Assembly: GCF_016807805.1 (NCBI RefSeq)
Contig: NZ_CP063362.1
Span: 2,531,001-2,595,000, forward strand
Length of the DNA: 64,000 bases
Reading direction: 5' to 3'
From: Xanthobacter dioxanivorans
Lineage (GTDB): Bacteria > Pseudomonadota > Alphaproteobacteria > Rhizobiales > Xanthobacteraceae
Numbering within the stretch: position 1 is the first letter of the stretch; every line of letters starts with the position of its first letter. The position numbers and the translations under genes were made by a program. This document shows, one piece after another, positions 8,561-17,132 of this stretch. The notes beneath the pieces were generated by a model. The model was not told the DNA's origin and ran no database searches. It saw nothing but the letters and a program-made list of their open reading frames with translations.

Positions 8561-9177
8561 CCGCTCTCTCAAGCCGTACGGACGATGCAGGGTAACGTTT
8601 GGTGCGTCCATCGTCGCCATCGTGTCTGGGAACGCCGAGACGTTGATCTCCGGACGAAACCTCATCAGCGTGGTCGTCGAACCATCGATGCGTGCCGCGA
8701 AGGCGGCGCCATTCGATCGTCCAAGGGACTCGGGAGGGAGCGACTTCTCAGCTGGGAGGAACCGGAGGATACGCGTTGCGCCCCGACCTGGGGGAGCCTC
8801 TCGATCCAGCGAACACGTGCCGGTCCTAGGGGTGTGCACGAGCCTCGCCACCGTCTCTTACGTCGATCTCTGTCGGTCCGAGCGCACCGAAGCGGCCTCT
8901 TCAATAGGCGGATCTGGCCGCAGGACGGCTGCGCCTCGATCGCCTCTGCCGCAATGGCGCCGATCGACTTTCTTCCCCTGTGCGACCACCCCAAGGGGGC
9001 CCGGATCGCCCATTCCTCGCGGATCAAGAAAGTCGCCTAGCTGCCATCCTCCGCTGCGCTTCGGCCCCTGCGCCCCGTTGGGTCCGGGCGGGGTGCGGCG
9101 TCGATCGCCTGTGGCCTCTCGATCCCCATCGAGGCCGCGATGGTGCGGGCTCGAGACAGAAATCCAGGAGACTTCAA
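8561..9177. other. Long intergenic region, no gene seen
   Basis: This 617-bp stretch has open frames on both strands, but none with a plausible start, SD and protein-like composition. An imperfect hairpin (GGCCTCTCGAT with ATCGAGGCC, about 9114-9138) lies upstream of the DUF736 start. I cannot assign a function. Confidence 0.4.
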
Positions 9178-9504
9178 ATGGCGACCATCGGCACCTTCAA
9201 GAAGACCGGCACCAACGAGTTCACCGGCGAGATCGTCACCCTCAGTGTCCAGGCCAAGGGCGTGCGCATCGTCCCCGACCAGCGCGCCAGCGGCGAGAAC
9301 GCCCCCAGCCATCGGGTCCTGGTGGGCCGTGCCGAGATCGGCGCCGCCTGGTCCAAGCGCTCCAACGAGGGCCGAGACTATCTGGGCCTCAAGCTCGACG
9401 ATCCGAGCTTCACCGCCCCGATCTACGCCAACCTCTTCGACGACGAGGACGGCGACACCTTCTCGCTCATCTGGTCCCGCCCCAGCGGGCGCCGCGGCGA
9501 GTGA
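9178..9504 (+). CDS. DUF736 family protein
   Basis: The 108-residue protein matches DUF736, which is almost confined to plasmids and ICEs of Alphaproteobacteria. It has the MATIGTFKKTGTNEFTGEIV start, the central RVLVGRAEIGAAWSKRS segment and the YLGLKLDDPSFTAPIYANLF segment, all typical. Function is unknown. AGGAG (9166-9170) is 7 nt from the ATG. A strong terminator follows, so it is a single-gene unit. Confidence 0.9.
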   Translation: MATIGTFKKTGTNEFTGEIVTLSVQAKGVRIVPDQRASGENAPSHRVLVGRAEIGAAWSKRSNEGRDYLGLKLDDPSFTAPIYANLFDDEDGDTFSLIWSRPSGRRGE

Positions 9505-9516
9505 GCCTCGCCCAAG

Positions 9517-9541
9517 GCCCCGGCCCAACGGCCGGGGCTTT
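9517..9541 (+). terminator. Rho-independent terminator of DUF736
   Basis: GCCCCGGCC (9517-9525), loop CAAC, GGCCGGGGC (9530-9538), then TTTC. It starts 12 nt after the DUF736 stop. Confidence 0.8.
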
Positions 9542-9578
9542 CACATCGATCGAGCAGATCGCAGCCTTGCCCCAGGTC

Positions 9579-9827
9579 TCACTGGATCAGAGTTCCCGGC
9601 TCGATTGGAACATCCGCTGCGGGCCGTTTCAGCAATTCGGCGGCATCAAGCTCAAGGGCGGACGCCAATCGATCCACGACGTCGATACTGGCGTTGTAGA
9701 CGCATCGTTCCAATGAACTGATGTAGGTGCGGTCGATCCCGGCTCTATGGGCGAGCTCTTCCTGCGACAAGCCTTTGGCGAGCCTCGCAGCCTTCAAATT
9801 CCGGGCGAACACCTCTCGGATCTCCAT
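9579..9827 (-). CDS. XRE-family HTH regulator
   Basis: The 82-residue protein is a single Cro/C1-type HTH domain: NLKAARLAKGLSQEELAHRA, then GIDRTYISSLERCVYNASID. It is divergent from the DUF2285 gene at 9959, with a 131-bp intergenic region that likely holds the operator. By position it is probably the repressor of the downstream regulation, replication and transfer genes, as in related ICEs. That role is inferred from context. Confidence 0.85.
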   Translation of the reverse strand: MEIREVFARNLKAARLAKGLSQEELAHRAGIDRTYISSLERCVYNASIDVVDRLASALELDAAELLKRPAADVPIEPGTLIQ

Positions 9828-9958
9828 GATCGAGAGAGCACCGCCTTGTTGAGTATTTCACCACGGAGTATTCTCTACATTCGAGGCGGCAGCCGGCACG
9901 TCGAAAGGCGTGTAGGGTTCAGGCGAAAGCCCGGTGTTGGAAAGGATCGCGGACAAAC

Positions 9959-10219
9959 ATGGTGACCGAGACGTTCGAGGACACCGCACCGACCGGTCCC
10001 GCGCTGACGGACTATGACCGGGCGCACATCAAGCTCTATGCGCGCCTCCTCGATGCTTCGGCCGATGGCGCCGACTGGCAGGAGGCCGTCTCAGTGCTGT
10101 TCGGCATCGATCCTGTCGGGGAGCCCGAACGGGCCCGTCATGTCCATGACAGCCATCTGGAGCGGGCGCGGTGGGTCGCTTCCAGCGGCTACAAGGATCT
10201 TCTGGAGCGCCCAATCTGA
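9959..10219 (+). CDS. Small DUF2285 protein
   Basis: The 86-residue protein consists almost only of the DUF2285 C-terminal helical module: LTDYDRAHIKLYARLLDA, then WQEAVSVLFGIDPVGEPERA, then HLERARWVASSGYKDLL. DUF2285 proteins are DNA-binding-like regulators of ICE excision and transfer in rhizobia-type elements; that role is known for some relatives and inferred here. The gene is intact, unlike the longer DUF2285 gene that follows at 10347. Confidence 0.8.
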   Translation: MVTETFEDTAPTGPALTDYDRAHIKLYARLLDASADGADWQEAVSVLFGIDPVGEPERARHVHDSHLERARWVASSGYKDLLERPI

Positions 10220-10346
10220 CGCTTCGGCTCGCTCGAGGTGATGCCGCCAGCGCATCACGTGATGCCCCTTAGCCGACTTCCCGAACTGCCTTCAATCCCT
10301 GATTGTCCCCGCCTGCGACGCACACTCTCTGATTCGGAGATGAGCG

Positions 10347-11115
10347 ATGAGGCCCGATACTTCGCGCTGGCGAGAGCCCGCCAGCTACGCGTATTTCGAC
10401 GAGCTGTCCGTTGAGGGGCTCGCCTGGGAATGCCTGCGCCGGGATACGTCCTACCAGGAGCACTACCAGTCCCTCGTGAAGGCCGGCACTGACGCCGAAC
10501 CGCTCCCCCGGGAGGTGGAGCAGCGGTTGGGGCTGCGATTTCGCCGCCCGGCCCGCGCTGTCCGCCATGGAGCAGGACGTCCTGTGGTCACCAATCGTCG
10601 ACCCGGCCGTCCTGCTCTTCGTCCAACGGCCGGAATTCCTTTCCGGTATGTCTTCTCCATCCTTCGACGGTCGTATGGCGTTACGCGCCAGCGCTGAAGG
10701 GCGACACGCGATCCTTCACCCCGCCGATCACGCCAGCCAATTGCTGTTCCTGCCAGGGGCCCATGCTGGTGCACCATTGGCAGCAGTGATTCCGCTTGAT
10801 GCGGACACGACAGGCCGCGTGGAAGCCTTTGCCCGCTTCTGGCGCCGCGTCGAAGAGCGCCCCGTGCCCTCCGATACCCGGATCACCGCGCAGCAAAGGC
10901 TCCGCCTGCGCGCCATGATGCTGGCGGCCGATGGAAGGACCAACGACGCCAGCTATCGCGACGTTGCCATGGCCCTCTATGGCGAGAGGCGCGTCATGGC
11001 CGAACCCTGGAAGACCTCGTCGCTGCGCGATCGGGTCATCGGCCTCGTCAAGGGCGGGCTCGCTCTGATCGGCGGCGGATATCTCAAGCTCCTGCGTCAT
11101 CGCCGACGACCATAG
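10347..11115 (+). pseudogene. Full-length DUF2285 gene with a frameshift
   Basis: The reading frame from ATG 10347 gives the normal N-terminus (WREPASYAYFDELSVEGLAW, then RRDTSYQEHYQ) but loses family similarity after about residue 58. The rest of the protein continues in the next frame: FAARPALSAMEQDVLWSPIV, then a C-terminal module ending at 11115. The switch is best placed in CGGTTGGGG at about 10524-10531, where removing one T gives an R-W-G join typical of the family. A downstream ATG at 10567 could express only the C-terminal part. Read error, decay and programmed shifting are all possible. Confidence 0.7.
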
Positions 11116-11196
11116 CCGCGCCGCCACGGCAGCAGGGGTGGGGATTTTCGGCCTCCTCAACTTCCCCATCCCCCACGACGGACGCCCTTCGCCACC

Positions 11197-11255
11197 GTGA
11201 GCGCCATCCGCCGCTGATGACCAGCGGCCCGAGATCGCTCACGGAGGTTCGATCC
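11197..11255 (+). promoter_or_regulatory. Leader hairpin before the HTH gene
   Basis: GTGAGCG (11197-11203) pairs with CGCTCAC (11236-11242), enclosing an inner CGCTG/CAGCG stem. GGAGG (11243-11247) abuts the outer stem and the ATG is at 11256. The architecture mirrors the leaders at 1229 and 2608, but the stem sequences differ. Confidence 0.5.
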
Positions 11256-11533
11256 ATGCGCCCCGACGCTGCCCCGCTGCCACCGCGCTATCTGCGCACC
11301 AAGGAAGCCGCCGTCTTCCTCAGCCTGTCCCCCGGACCCTCGAGAAGCACCGCACCTACGGGACCGGTCCCGCTTATCGCAAGCTCGGCGGGCGCGTCGT
11401 CTATTCCGTCGAGGACCTGCAGGCCTGGGTTGCTCGTGGCGCCGTCACCTCCACCTCCGACCCGCGTGGCTCCATCCTGCCGGCCAAGCGTCACGCCTTG
11501 CCTGGCGCCCTGCCAGGCAGCCTTGCGCGCTGA
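11256..11533 (+). pseudogene. AlpA/excisionase-like HTH gene with a one-base frameshift
   Basis: The protein begins with the usual RYLRTKEAAVFLSLSP of ICE helix-turn-helix (MerR/AlpA-like) proteins. The frame then breaks at a run of five C (about 11329-11333). With one more C, the text continues as R-T-L-E-K-H-R-T-Y-G-T-G-P-A-Y-R-K-L-G and VVYSVEDLQAWVARGAV, ending at the TGA at 11531-11533, a normal family C-terminus. As written, the start frame instead runs on into repA. Such proteins usually act as excision or replication regulators. Confidence 0.75.
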
Positions 11534-11547
11534 GCGGCCGCTTCGTC

Positions 11548-12668
11548 ATGGCGACGTGGCAGCGCTCCCCCCGGCCCGGCGGACAGCTCGAGCTCTTCCG
11601 CGCACTCCCCGGCGCCTTCGCGCCCCGCGATGCGCAGGATCTCATGGCCTATCCCTTCTTCTCCCTCGCAAAGACCCACCGGGTCGCCCCCATCGATTTT
11701 GCCGCGGGCGAGATCGCCATCCGGGTCGAGGCGGTGCCCGACCACGGCATGGCCACTATCTGGGATGCCGACATCCTCATCTGGGCGGCCAGCCAGATCG
11801 TGGAGGCCCGCGATGCCGGCCTGCGCACCTCACGCTTCATGGCGGCGACGCCGTACGAGATTCTCAGGTTCGTGGGCCGGGGCACTTCTCTGGGGACTAT
11901 CGGCGCCTGAAGGCCGCCCTCGACCGCCTGCAATCCACCACCGTGTCCACTTCCATCCGCCAACGGGCGGAGGGCCGGCGTCACCGCTTCTCCTGGATCA
12001 ACGAATGGAAGGAGCGCACGGACCGCGATGGCAGGCCCGCCGGCATCGAGCTCATCGTGCCCGACTGGTTCTATTGCGCCATCGTGGAGGACGCGCTCGT
12101 CCTCACCATCGACCGGGCGTATTTCGAGCTGACGGGTGGGCTCGACCGTTGGCTCTACCGGCTGGTGCGCAAGCATGGCGGCCACCAACGGGATGGCTGG
12201 CGCTTCGACTTCCGCCACCTGCATCTTAAATCCGGCAGCCTGTCGCCCTTCAAGCGCTTCGCCTTCGAGCTGCGCGACATCATCCGCCGCCAGCCGCTGC
12301 CCGGCTACACCTTGTTCCTGGAGCTCGACGGGCGCGCCCGCACGCTGCTGGCCTTCGAGCCCGCCCGTGGACGGACTGTGAATCCGCTCGTGCTATCGGG
12401 AACCCCAGGGCACGTGCCATCAGGAACCCACCACTCGTGCTATCGGGAACCGAAACAGGGCCTAAAGCCTGGAGACGACAGCAAAAATCGTGCCCTTAAC
12501 TTAGAGTCTAACGTAGATTCTAACTTTTCTGCGCGCGAAGCCGATGTGCATAGCCGCTCCGCACCGGTGCCATCGAAGGATCGACAGCTTCCGGCTTTCC
12601 GTAAAGACGCAGTCCAGGTCGGAAAGCCTCTCTCAGCTGCCTCCCGTCCGTCGGGAGCTTCCCGATGA
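11548..12668 (+). pseudogene. repA: RPA-type replication initiator with a frameshift
   Basis: The N-terminal half (ATG 11548) is a normal RPA-family initiator: MAYPFFSLAKTHRVAPIDFA, WDADILIWAASQIVEARDAG and TPYEILRFVGRGTS. After this it reaches a stop at 11910. The remainder (DYRRLKAALDRLQSTTVSTS, then WYCAIVEDALVLTIDRAYF-like text and PFKRFAFELRDIIRR) is in another frame and runs to 12668. The join needs an indel in ACTTCTCTGGGG at about 11890-11901, for example loss of CT. The tail beyond residue ~280 crosses three iterons and an AT-rich patch, so it may not be coding in relatives. It lies upstream of parA. If the indel is real, autonomous replication of the excised element would be impaired. 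Confidence 0.75.
12387..12451 (+). repeat. oriV: Three 18-bp iterons, putative oriV within the 3' end of repA
   Basis: CTCGTGCTATCGGGAACC occurs exactly at 12387-12404 and 12434-12451. CACGTGCCATCAGGAACC, with 15 of 18 matches, lies at 12411-12428. Start-to-start spacings are 24 and 23 bp, about two helical turns. They are followed at 12475-12535 by an AT-rich patch (unusual here) with repeated TCTAAC. Iterons plus an AT-rich region next to an initiator gene are typical of a theta origin. Confidence 0.7.
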
Positions 12669-13318
12669 TCGTCGCGTTGCTCAATCAGAAGGGCGGCGTC
12701 GGCAAGACGACGCTCGCGCTGCATCTCGCCGGTGCATGGGCCAGTCGCGGCAAGCGCGTCACGCTCGTCGACGCGGACCCCCAAGGCTCGGCCCTCGACT
12801 GGTCTGAGCAGCGGGCCCGAGAGGGTAGCAAACGGCTCTTCGGCGTCGTCGGCCTCGCTCGTGACACGCTGCATCGGGAAGCACCCGAGCTCGCACGCGA
12901 CGCCGACCACGTGGTGATCGATGGGCCGCCGCGCGTCGCCGGCCTGATGCGCTCGGCGCTCCTCGCCGCCGACCTGGTGCTGATCCCCGTGCAGCCTTCG
13001 CCCTTCGATGGGTGGGCGTCCGCCGAGATGCTGGCCCTCCTGAAGGAGGCGCGTATCTACCGGCCCGAGCTTGCCGCACGCTTTGTGCTGAACCGCTGCG
13101 GCGCCCGCACCGTGCTCGCCCGAGAGACCGCCGAAACGCTGGCGGATCATGATCCTCCGGTGCTCATGAGCACCATCGGCCAGCGCGTCGCCTTCGCCGC
13201 CTCGGCGCAATCCGGTCAGCTCGTCAGCGAGCTCGACGCGGACGGGCCTGCGGCACGCGAGATGGCGGCGCTCGCCACGGAGATCGCCAGCATCCCGTGC
13301 GGAAAGCCCGCGCCATGA
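12665..13318 (+). CDS. parA: ParA-family partition ATPase
   Basis: The 217-residue protein starts with the deviant Walker A motif KGGVGKTTLALHLA (residues 10-23). DADPQGSALDW (about 37-47) and the VIDGPPRVAGL Walker B region (about 88-98) follow. This is the short ParA (type Ib/ICE) form without an HTH. ATP-driven positioning of the replicated or excised element is the family role. ATG 12665 overlaps the end of the repA frame by 4 nt, and the stop overlaps the next start (ATGA), so the genes are translationally coupled. Confidence 0.92.
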   Translation: MIVALLNQKGGVGKTTLALHLAGAWASRGKRVTLVDADPQGSALDWSEQRAREGSKRLFGVVGLARDTLHREAPELARDADHVVIDGPPRVAGLMRSALLAADLVLIPVQPSPFDGWASAEMLALLKEARIYRPELAARFVLNRCGARTVLARETAETLADHDPPVLMSTIGQRVAFAASAQSGQLVSELDADGPAAREMAALATEIASIPCGKPAP

Positions 13319-13569
13319 GCGAGCGCCCGACCCGCAAGGGCTTCGCGGCCCGTCCGGCCGATCCCGAGCAGTGGATCAAGGCGGCGGAGGCGCGATCCAG
13401 CAGCAATGGCAGTGCCGACGGGTTCACCGCGCGGCTGACCATCGACATCACGCCCGACCTGCGCGGGCGCATCAAGATCGCCGCCTTCGGGCGCGGCCAG
13501 ACCGTCGCGGACATGCTCCGCGAGCTCCTCGCCCGTGAGTTTCCCCCGACATCAGGAGAGGCCTCATGA
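13315..13569 (+). CDS. Small ribbon-helix-helix-like partner of ParA
   Basis: The 84-residue protein overlaps parA by 4 nt (ATGA). The C-terminal half (FTARLTIDITPDLRGRIKIA, then QTVADMLRELLAREF) has the beta-strand plus two-helix pattern of ribbon-helix-helix DNA-binding proteins. The N-terminal half is basic and disordered. Position suggests a ParB-equivalent centromere-binding partner or partition regulator; this is inferred from the operon. Confidence 0.7.
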   Translation: MSERPTRKGFAARPADPEQWIKAAEARSSSNGSADGFTARLTIDITPDLRGRIKIAAFGRGQTVADMLRELLAREFPPTSGEAS

Positions 13570-14096
13570 TGACCCAGCCGGTGCCATCCTCCGTTCCCAA
13601 ATCCGTCGCCCCCTCACCCGCTGTGCCGACCGCAGACCCGCTCACCCATGTGGAGCTCACTTGGATCGAGAAGCGCATCGAGAACTGGATCCGATTTGGC
13701 CGGCCGGCTCATGCGCAGACCATCGACGGCAGCCGGCGCGTCGTCTCCTTTGTGCCCGGCAGCATCTTCGCTTTCATGCGCTGGGCGTCGAACGACTTCG
13801 GCACCGTGGTCTCGCGCATCGACATCGTGCGTGCCGTCGCGCCGGGTGAAGGCTTCCAGACGCTGCCCTTCGTGCGCCCCGGCGGGGAGATCCTGTTGCG
13901 TGCGGATGGCTGGCCGAAAGTGGAGAAAGTGCTCCAGCACATCGATGCCGTCGAAGCGCTCCACATCCATGGCGCCGACGTCGCGCCGGACCATTGGCGG
14001 CACGTGCACAATCGTCTCACGGTCGGCCACATGCCACGTCTTTACACACTGGAGCGTCATCAGGCCTGGCTCAAGCGGCGGGAGTGCGAACAATGA
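13566..14096 (+). CDS. DUF2840 family protein
   Basis: The 176-residue protein matches DUF2840: LTWIEKRIENWIRFGRPAHA, then VSFVPGSIFAFMRWASNDFG and a C-terminal HRLTVGHMPRLYT-like tail. The family is restricted to conjugative elements of Alphaproteobacteria and relatives and almost always precedes the S26 peptidase gene, as here. Function is unknown. The start overlaps the previous stop by 4 nt and its own stop overlaps the next ATG, so it is in the partition-transfer operon. Confidence 0.9.
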   Translation: MMTQPVPSSVPKSVAPSPAVPTADPLTHVELTWIEKRIENWIRFGRPAHAQTIDGSRRVVSFVPGSIFAFMRWASNDFGTVVSRIDIVRAVAPGEGFQTLPFVRPGGEILLRADGWPKVEKVLQHIDAVEALHIHGADVAPDHWRHVHNRLTVGHMPRLYTLERHQAWLKRRECEQ

Positions 14097-14638
14097 CCCG
14101 CTTCGGCTATGTCATGGTGACGTATTTCTCGGTGATGGGGGTCGCGGCCGCGTCCTTCGTTCCGACGCCGCTGAAGCTGGTCTGGAACGTCTCCGCCAGC
14201 GCGCCCATCGGACTCTATGCCGTTGAGCCCACGGGCGCACTCGAGGTCTCCGATCTGCTTGCCGTCACGCCGCCGGCACCGCTCGCCCGCTTCATGGTGG
14301 AGCGCGGCTATGTGGGCTCCGGCGTGCCCTTGATGAAGCGTGTCGCCGCGCTTCCGGGGCAGGACGTCTGCCGCACCGGCCGCGACATCACGGTAGATGG
14401 CGTGTTCTTCGGTGATGCGCTCGATCGCGACGGGATGGGTCGCCTGCTGCCCGTCTGGCGCGGTTGCCATCGCCTCACGGAGGGCGAGCTCTTCCTCATG
14501 AATTTCGACGTGCGGGACAGCTTTGATGGCCGGTATTTCGGACCGATCCCGACGAGCGCCGTCATCGGCCGCGCAACACCGCTCTACACCGACGAGGCCA
14601 GCGACGGTCACTTCGTCTGGCGTGCGCCGACGCGCTGA
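14093..14638 (+). CDS. traF: S26 family signal peptidase (conjugal transfer TraF)
   Basis: The 181-residue protein has an N-terminal membrane anchor (YVMVTYFSVMGVAAASF). The catalytic Ser lies in WNVSASAPIGLY (about residues 31-42) and the catalytic Lys in LMKRVAALPGQDV (about 81-93), as in TraF/LepB peptidases. In RP4-like systems TraF cyclises or matures the TrbC pilin, and TrbC is encoded here at 33784. The start overlaps the DUF2840 stop (ATGA). Confidence 0.9.
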   Translation: MTRFGYVMVTYFSVMGVAAASFVPTPLKLVWNVSASAPIGLYAVEPTGALEVSDLLAVTPPAPLARFMVERGYVGSGVPLMKRVAALPGQDVCRTGRDITVDGVFFGDALDRDGMGRLLPVWRGCHRLTEGELFLMNFDVRDSFDGRYFGPIPTSAVIGRATPLYTDEASDGHFVWRAPTR

Positions 14639-14681
14639 GCCTCACCGAGCCTTCAAACCTCATCCGCTTCGAGAGGCCGCC

Positions 14682-15458
14682 ATGCCGCGGACCAGAATGA
14701 CTTTGCCTGTTATGCGCCGACCCGTGCGCCTGTGCCCGCGGTACCGTGCCGCCGTCATGCTCCTCCTTTCCGGGATGACATGGGTCTGCCCGACGGCCGC
14801 CCTCCTGGCGGAGGCTCAGGCGCTCCAGAAGGCGCCGTCGCCGGTGGATCGCTATGCGGATTTCATCGCGGAGGCTGCCGAGCGTTTCGACATTCCCGCG
14901 GCCTGGATCCGAAGCGTGATGCGCGCGGAACGCGATGGGGACCCACGCCCGACGTCGGCAAAAGGTGCCATGGGACCGATGCAGATCATGCCCGCGACCT
15001 GGGCCGAGCTGCGCATCCATTACGGTCTCGGTGACGACCCGTTCGACCCGCACGACAACATCATGGCCGGCGCAGCCCATCTGCGAGAGCTGTTCGATCG
15101 CAACGGCAATCCCGGCTTCCTTGCCGCTTACAATGCGGAGCCAGCCCGCGATGAGGCGTCTCGGAAGGGGCACCCGCTGCCTCCGAAGACCCGCGCATAT
15201 ACCGACAAGCTGGCGCCAGACATCGCGCACCGTGAAACCGAGCGTGACGCGCGGAAGCTGTCCGCTCTACTGCCGCTCGAGATGCCGTCCTGGGCCCGAT
15301 CTTCGATCTTCGCCGTGCCGCCGATCCGCGTGACGGCCGCAGATTCGGCGCCACCCGATCGTGCACAACCGGTGCCTGACGTGCGCGATGTCTCGGCCAT
15401 CGTTCCGCAGTCTGATGGGCTGTTCGTTGCTCGCGGCGGCACGGGAGGCGCGCCATGA
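14682..15458 (+). CDS. Lytic transglycosylase of the transfer system
   Basis: The 258-residue protein has an N-terminal signal sequence (about residues 18-45) and one SLT-type lysozyme-like domain. The candidate catalytic Glu is in IRSVMRAERDGDP; AKGAMGPMQIMPATW and GFLAAYNAEPAR follow. The last motif normally reads Y-N-A-G-P, so a Gly to Glu change is present. The enzyme would open peptidoglycan for assembly of the mating channel. The ATG at 14682 lies 43 bp after traF. Its stop overlaps the start of a small ORF that is cut by the IS110 element. Confidence 0.88.
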   Translation: MPRTRMTLPVMRRPVRLCPRYRAAVMLLLSGMTWVCPTAALLAEAQALQKAPSPVDRYADFIAEAAERFDIPAAWIRSVMRAERDGDPRPTSAKGAMGPMQIMPATWAELRIHYGLGDDPFDPHDNIMAGAAHLRELFDRNGNPGFLAAYNAEPARDEASRKGHPLPPKTRAYTDKLAPDIAHRETERDARKLSALLPLEMPSWARSSIFAVPPIRVTAADSAPPDRAQPVPDVRDVSAIVPQSDGLFVARGGTGGAP

Positions 15459-15543
15459 CCGGGATTGGGCTCATTCGCATCCTGTCGGGCTCTCTCGTGG
15501 TCGGTCGCAGGTCCGGAGAGGAGACGCAGGAAACAACCGATCG
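15455..15543 (+). pseudogene. 5' part of a small ORF interrupted by the IS110 element
   Basis: An ATG overlapping the transglycosylase stop (ATGA) opens a frame, MTGIGLIRILSGSL then EETQETTDR, that loses sense where the IS110 non-coding region begins. A matching downstream piece with the same operon role lies at 17133-17303. Exact split points cannot be set without an uninterrupted relative. Confidence 0.45.
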
Positions 15544-15648
15544 ATTGCCGCCCGTAATCGGCAGGACGGTTCCCTGCCGAAGAGCACACCACCAACAGCT
15601 TCGCCGCCCGGTAAAATCTCCCGCGTTACGCAACGCAGGAGGCGGGTG

Positions 15649-16737
15649 ATGGACTTCTTTTGCGGGCTGGATGTGGCCATCGAGGAGACGGCGGTGTGCG
15701 TCGTCGATGACCGCGGTGAAGTACATCTGACGGTGAAGGTGGCGACCGAGCCGGAGGCATTGCTGGCGGTGCTGAAGCCCTTCGTTGGGCGGTTGAAGCG
15801 TGTCGGCCACGAGGCCGGCTCGCTGTCGCCCTGGCTGCATCCCGAGCTCAAGAGGCTCGGCCTGCCGGCGATCTGCCTGGAGACGCAGCATGTGCGTGCC
15901 GCAATGTCGGCCCAGCGCAACAAGACCGACGCAGCGGACGCCCTCGGGATCGCCCACATCATGCGCACCGGCTGGTTCCGCCAGGCTCATGTGAAGACGG
16001 AAGGCTGCTACCGGATGCGTCTGCTGCTGACGCATCGACGCAACCTGAAGCGCAAGTTCCTCGATCTCGAGAACGCCATCCGCCACTCGCTGAAGAGTTT
16101 CGGGATCAAGCTCGGTGGCACCTCGCGCGGCAAGTTCGACCAGGCCGTGAGGGAGGCCGTGGCCGAAGATCCGCTGTCCAGCGAACTGATGGACGCCATG
16201 CTGTCGGCGCGCGCCGCGCTGTGGAAGGAGTATTGCCGGCTGCACGATCTCGTCGTGAAGCTGGTGGCGCAAAGCGAGCTGTGCCGGCGCTTTATGGCGA
16301 TCCCCGGCGTCGGGCCGGTGACGGCGCTCAGCTTCATGACGGCGATCGACGACCCGTCCCGCTTCCGCCGCTCGCGTGACGTTGCCGCCTATTTCGGGCT
16401 GACGTCCAGGCGATGGCAGTCGGGCACATCGATCGACGTGCAGGGGCGCATCTCAAAGGCTGGGGACCCCGATGTGCGCCGCGCGCTCTACGAGGCGGCA
16501 TCGGGACTGCTGACCCGCTTCAAGGGCAAGGACAAGGTGAAGGCCTGGGGCCAGGAGATCGCCAAGCGCTCCTGCCACCGCAAAGCATGCGTCGCCGTGG
16601 CCCGCAAACTCGCCGTCATCATGCACGCCATGTGGAGCGACGGCACCTTCTATCTCGGCGATCCGGCAGCGAGCACTGCCGACGCCGCCCAGCGGGCGCA
16701 CACCAAGGATCGCAAGCTCCTGGGAGCGTACCGATGA
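15649..16737 (+). CDS. IS110-family transposase
   Basis: The 362-residue protein has the N-terminal DEDD (RuvC-like) domain with Asp in FCGLDVAIEE (residue 8), Glu in GHEAGSLSPW and Asp in NKTDAADALG. The C-terminal Transposase_20 domain follows: AIPGVGPVTALSFMTAIDDP, AAYFGLTSRRWQSG with the conserved Ser, and KAGDPDVRRALYEAA. Both catalytic domains look complete, so it could be active. AGGAGG (15637-15642) precedes ATG 15649. It separates the transglycosylase gene from the relaxase gene. Confidence 0.93.
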   Translation: MDFFCGLDVAIEETAVCVVDDRGEVHLTVKVATEPEALLAVLKPFVGRLKRVGHEAGSLSPWLHPELKRLGLPAICLETQHVRAAMSAQRNKTDAADALGIAHIMRTGWFRQAHVKTEGCYRMRLLLTHRRNLKRKFLDLENAIRHSLKSFGIKLGGTSRGKFDQAVREAVAEDPLSSELMDAMLSARAALWKEYCRLHDLVVKLVAQSELCRRFMAIPGVGPVTALSFMTAIDDPSRFRRSRDVAAYFGLTSRRWQSGTSIDVQGRISKAGDPDVRRALYEAASGLLTRFKGKDKVKAWGQEIAKRSCHRKACVAVARKLAVIMHAMWSDGTFYLGDPAASTADAAQRAHTKDRKLLGAYR

Positions 16738-17132
16738 GCAACTTGCTGACACGAGACATGCAGCGCGCCCGCAACTGACGGACGTCATTCTGAACACGGA
16801 GATCCGCCCTCGGCGGATGAGGACCGATGCAGACCAGGACCGACGGAACGCACGTTATCTTGCCTGCGGCCGTGCCGATCGGAAGACGGCCGGACCGCGC
16901 TCGATTGCCTGTGACGATGCTCCGTCAATCCGATGGAAAAGTGCGCCGCGACGGTTCGAGCGCTGCCGACGTGCAGCCGGAACACCCCGTCGCAGAGCGC
17001 GGAGGAGTGCAAGGCGCATCGGAACTTGAAGCCCGCGAGCGGAGGCGTGCCGTGGCGAACAGCATAGTATATTCTCGCATCAGGAAGGATGAGCGACGAT
17101 GTCCGCAAGAGCAGTGGAAATACGACCGATTA
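16738..17132. other. Non-coding region downstream of the IS110 transposase
   Basis: No convincing gene is present. It contains the right end of the IS110 element and possibly its guide RNA if the element belongs to the IS1111-like subgroup. The small open frames here do not resemble proteins. Confidence 0.4.

Larger units (their letters stand above)
15544..17132 (+). mobile_element. IS110-family insertion sequence (approximate limits)
   Basis: A transposase gene at 15649-16737 is flanked by about 100-190 bp upstream and up to 395 bp downstream of non-coding DNA. IS110 elements lack clear terminal inverted repeats, so the limits are estimates from where the small ICE ORF breaks and resumes. 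The non-coding end is expected to encode the bridge (seeker) RNA that guides integration. I cannot delimit that RNA by eye. Confidence 0.6.

Noticed and set aside
12387..12451. CRISPR array
   Set aside because: Only three 18-bp repeats with 5-6 bp between them; they are iterons beside an initiator gene.
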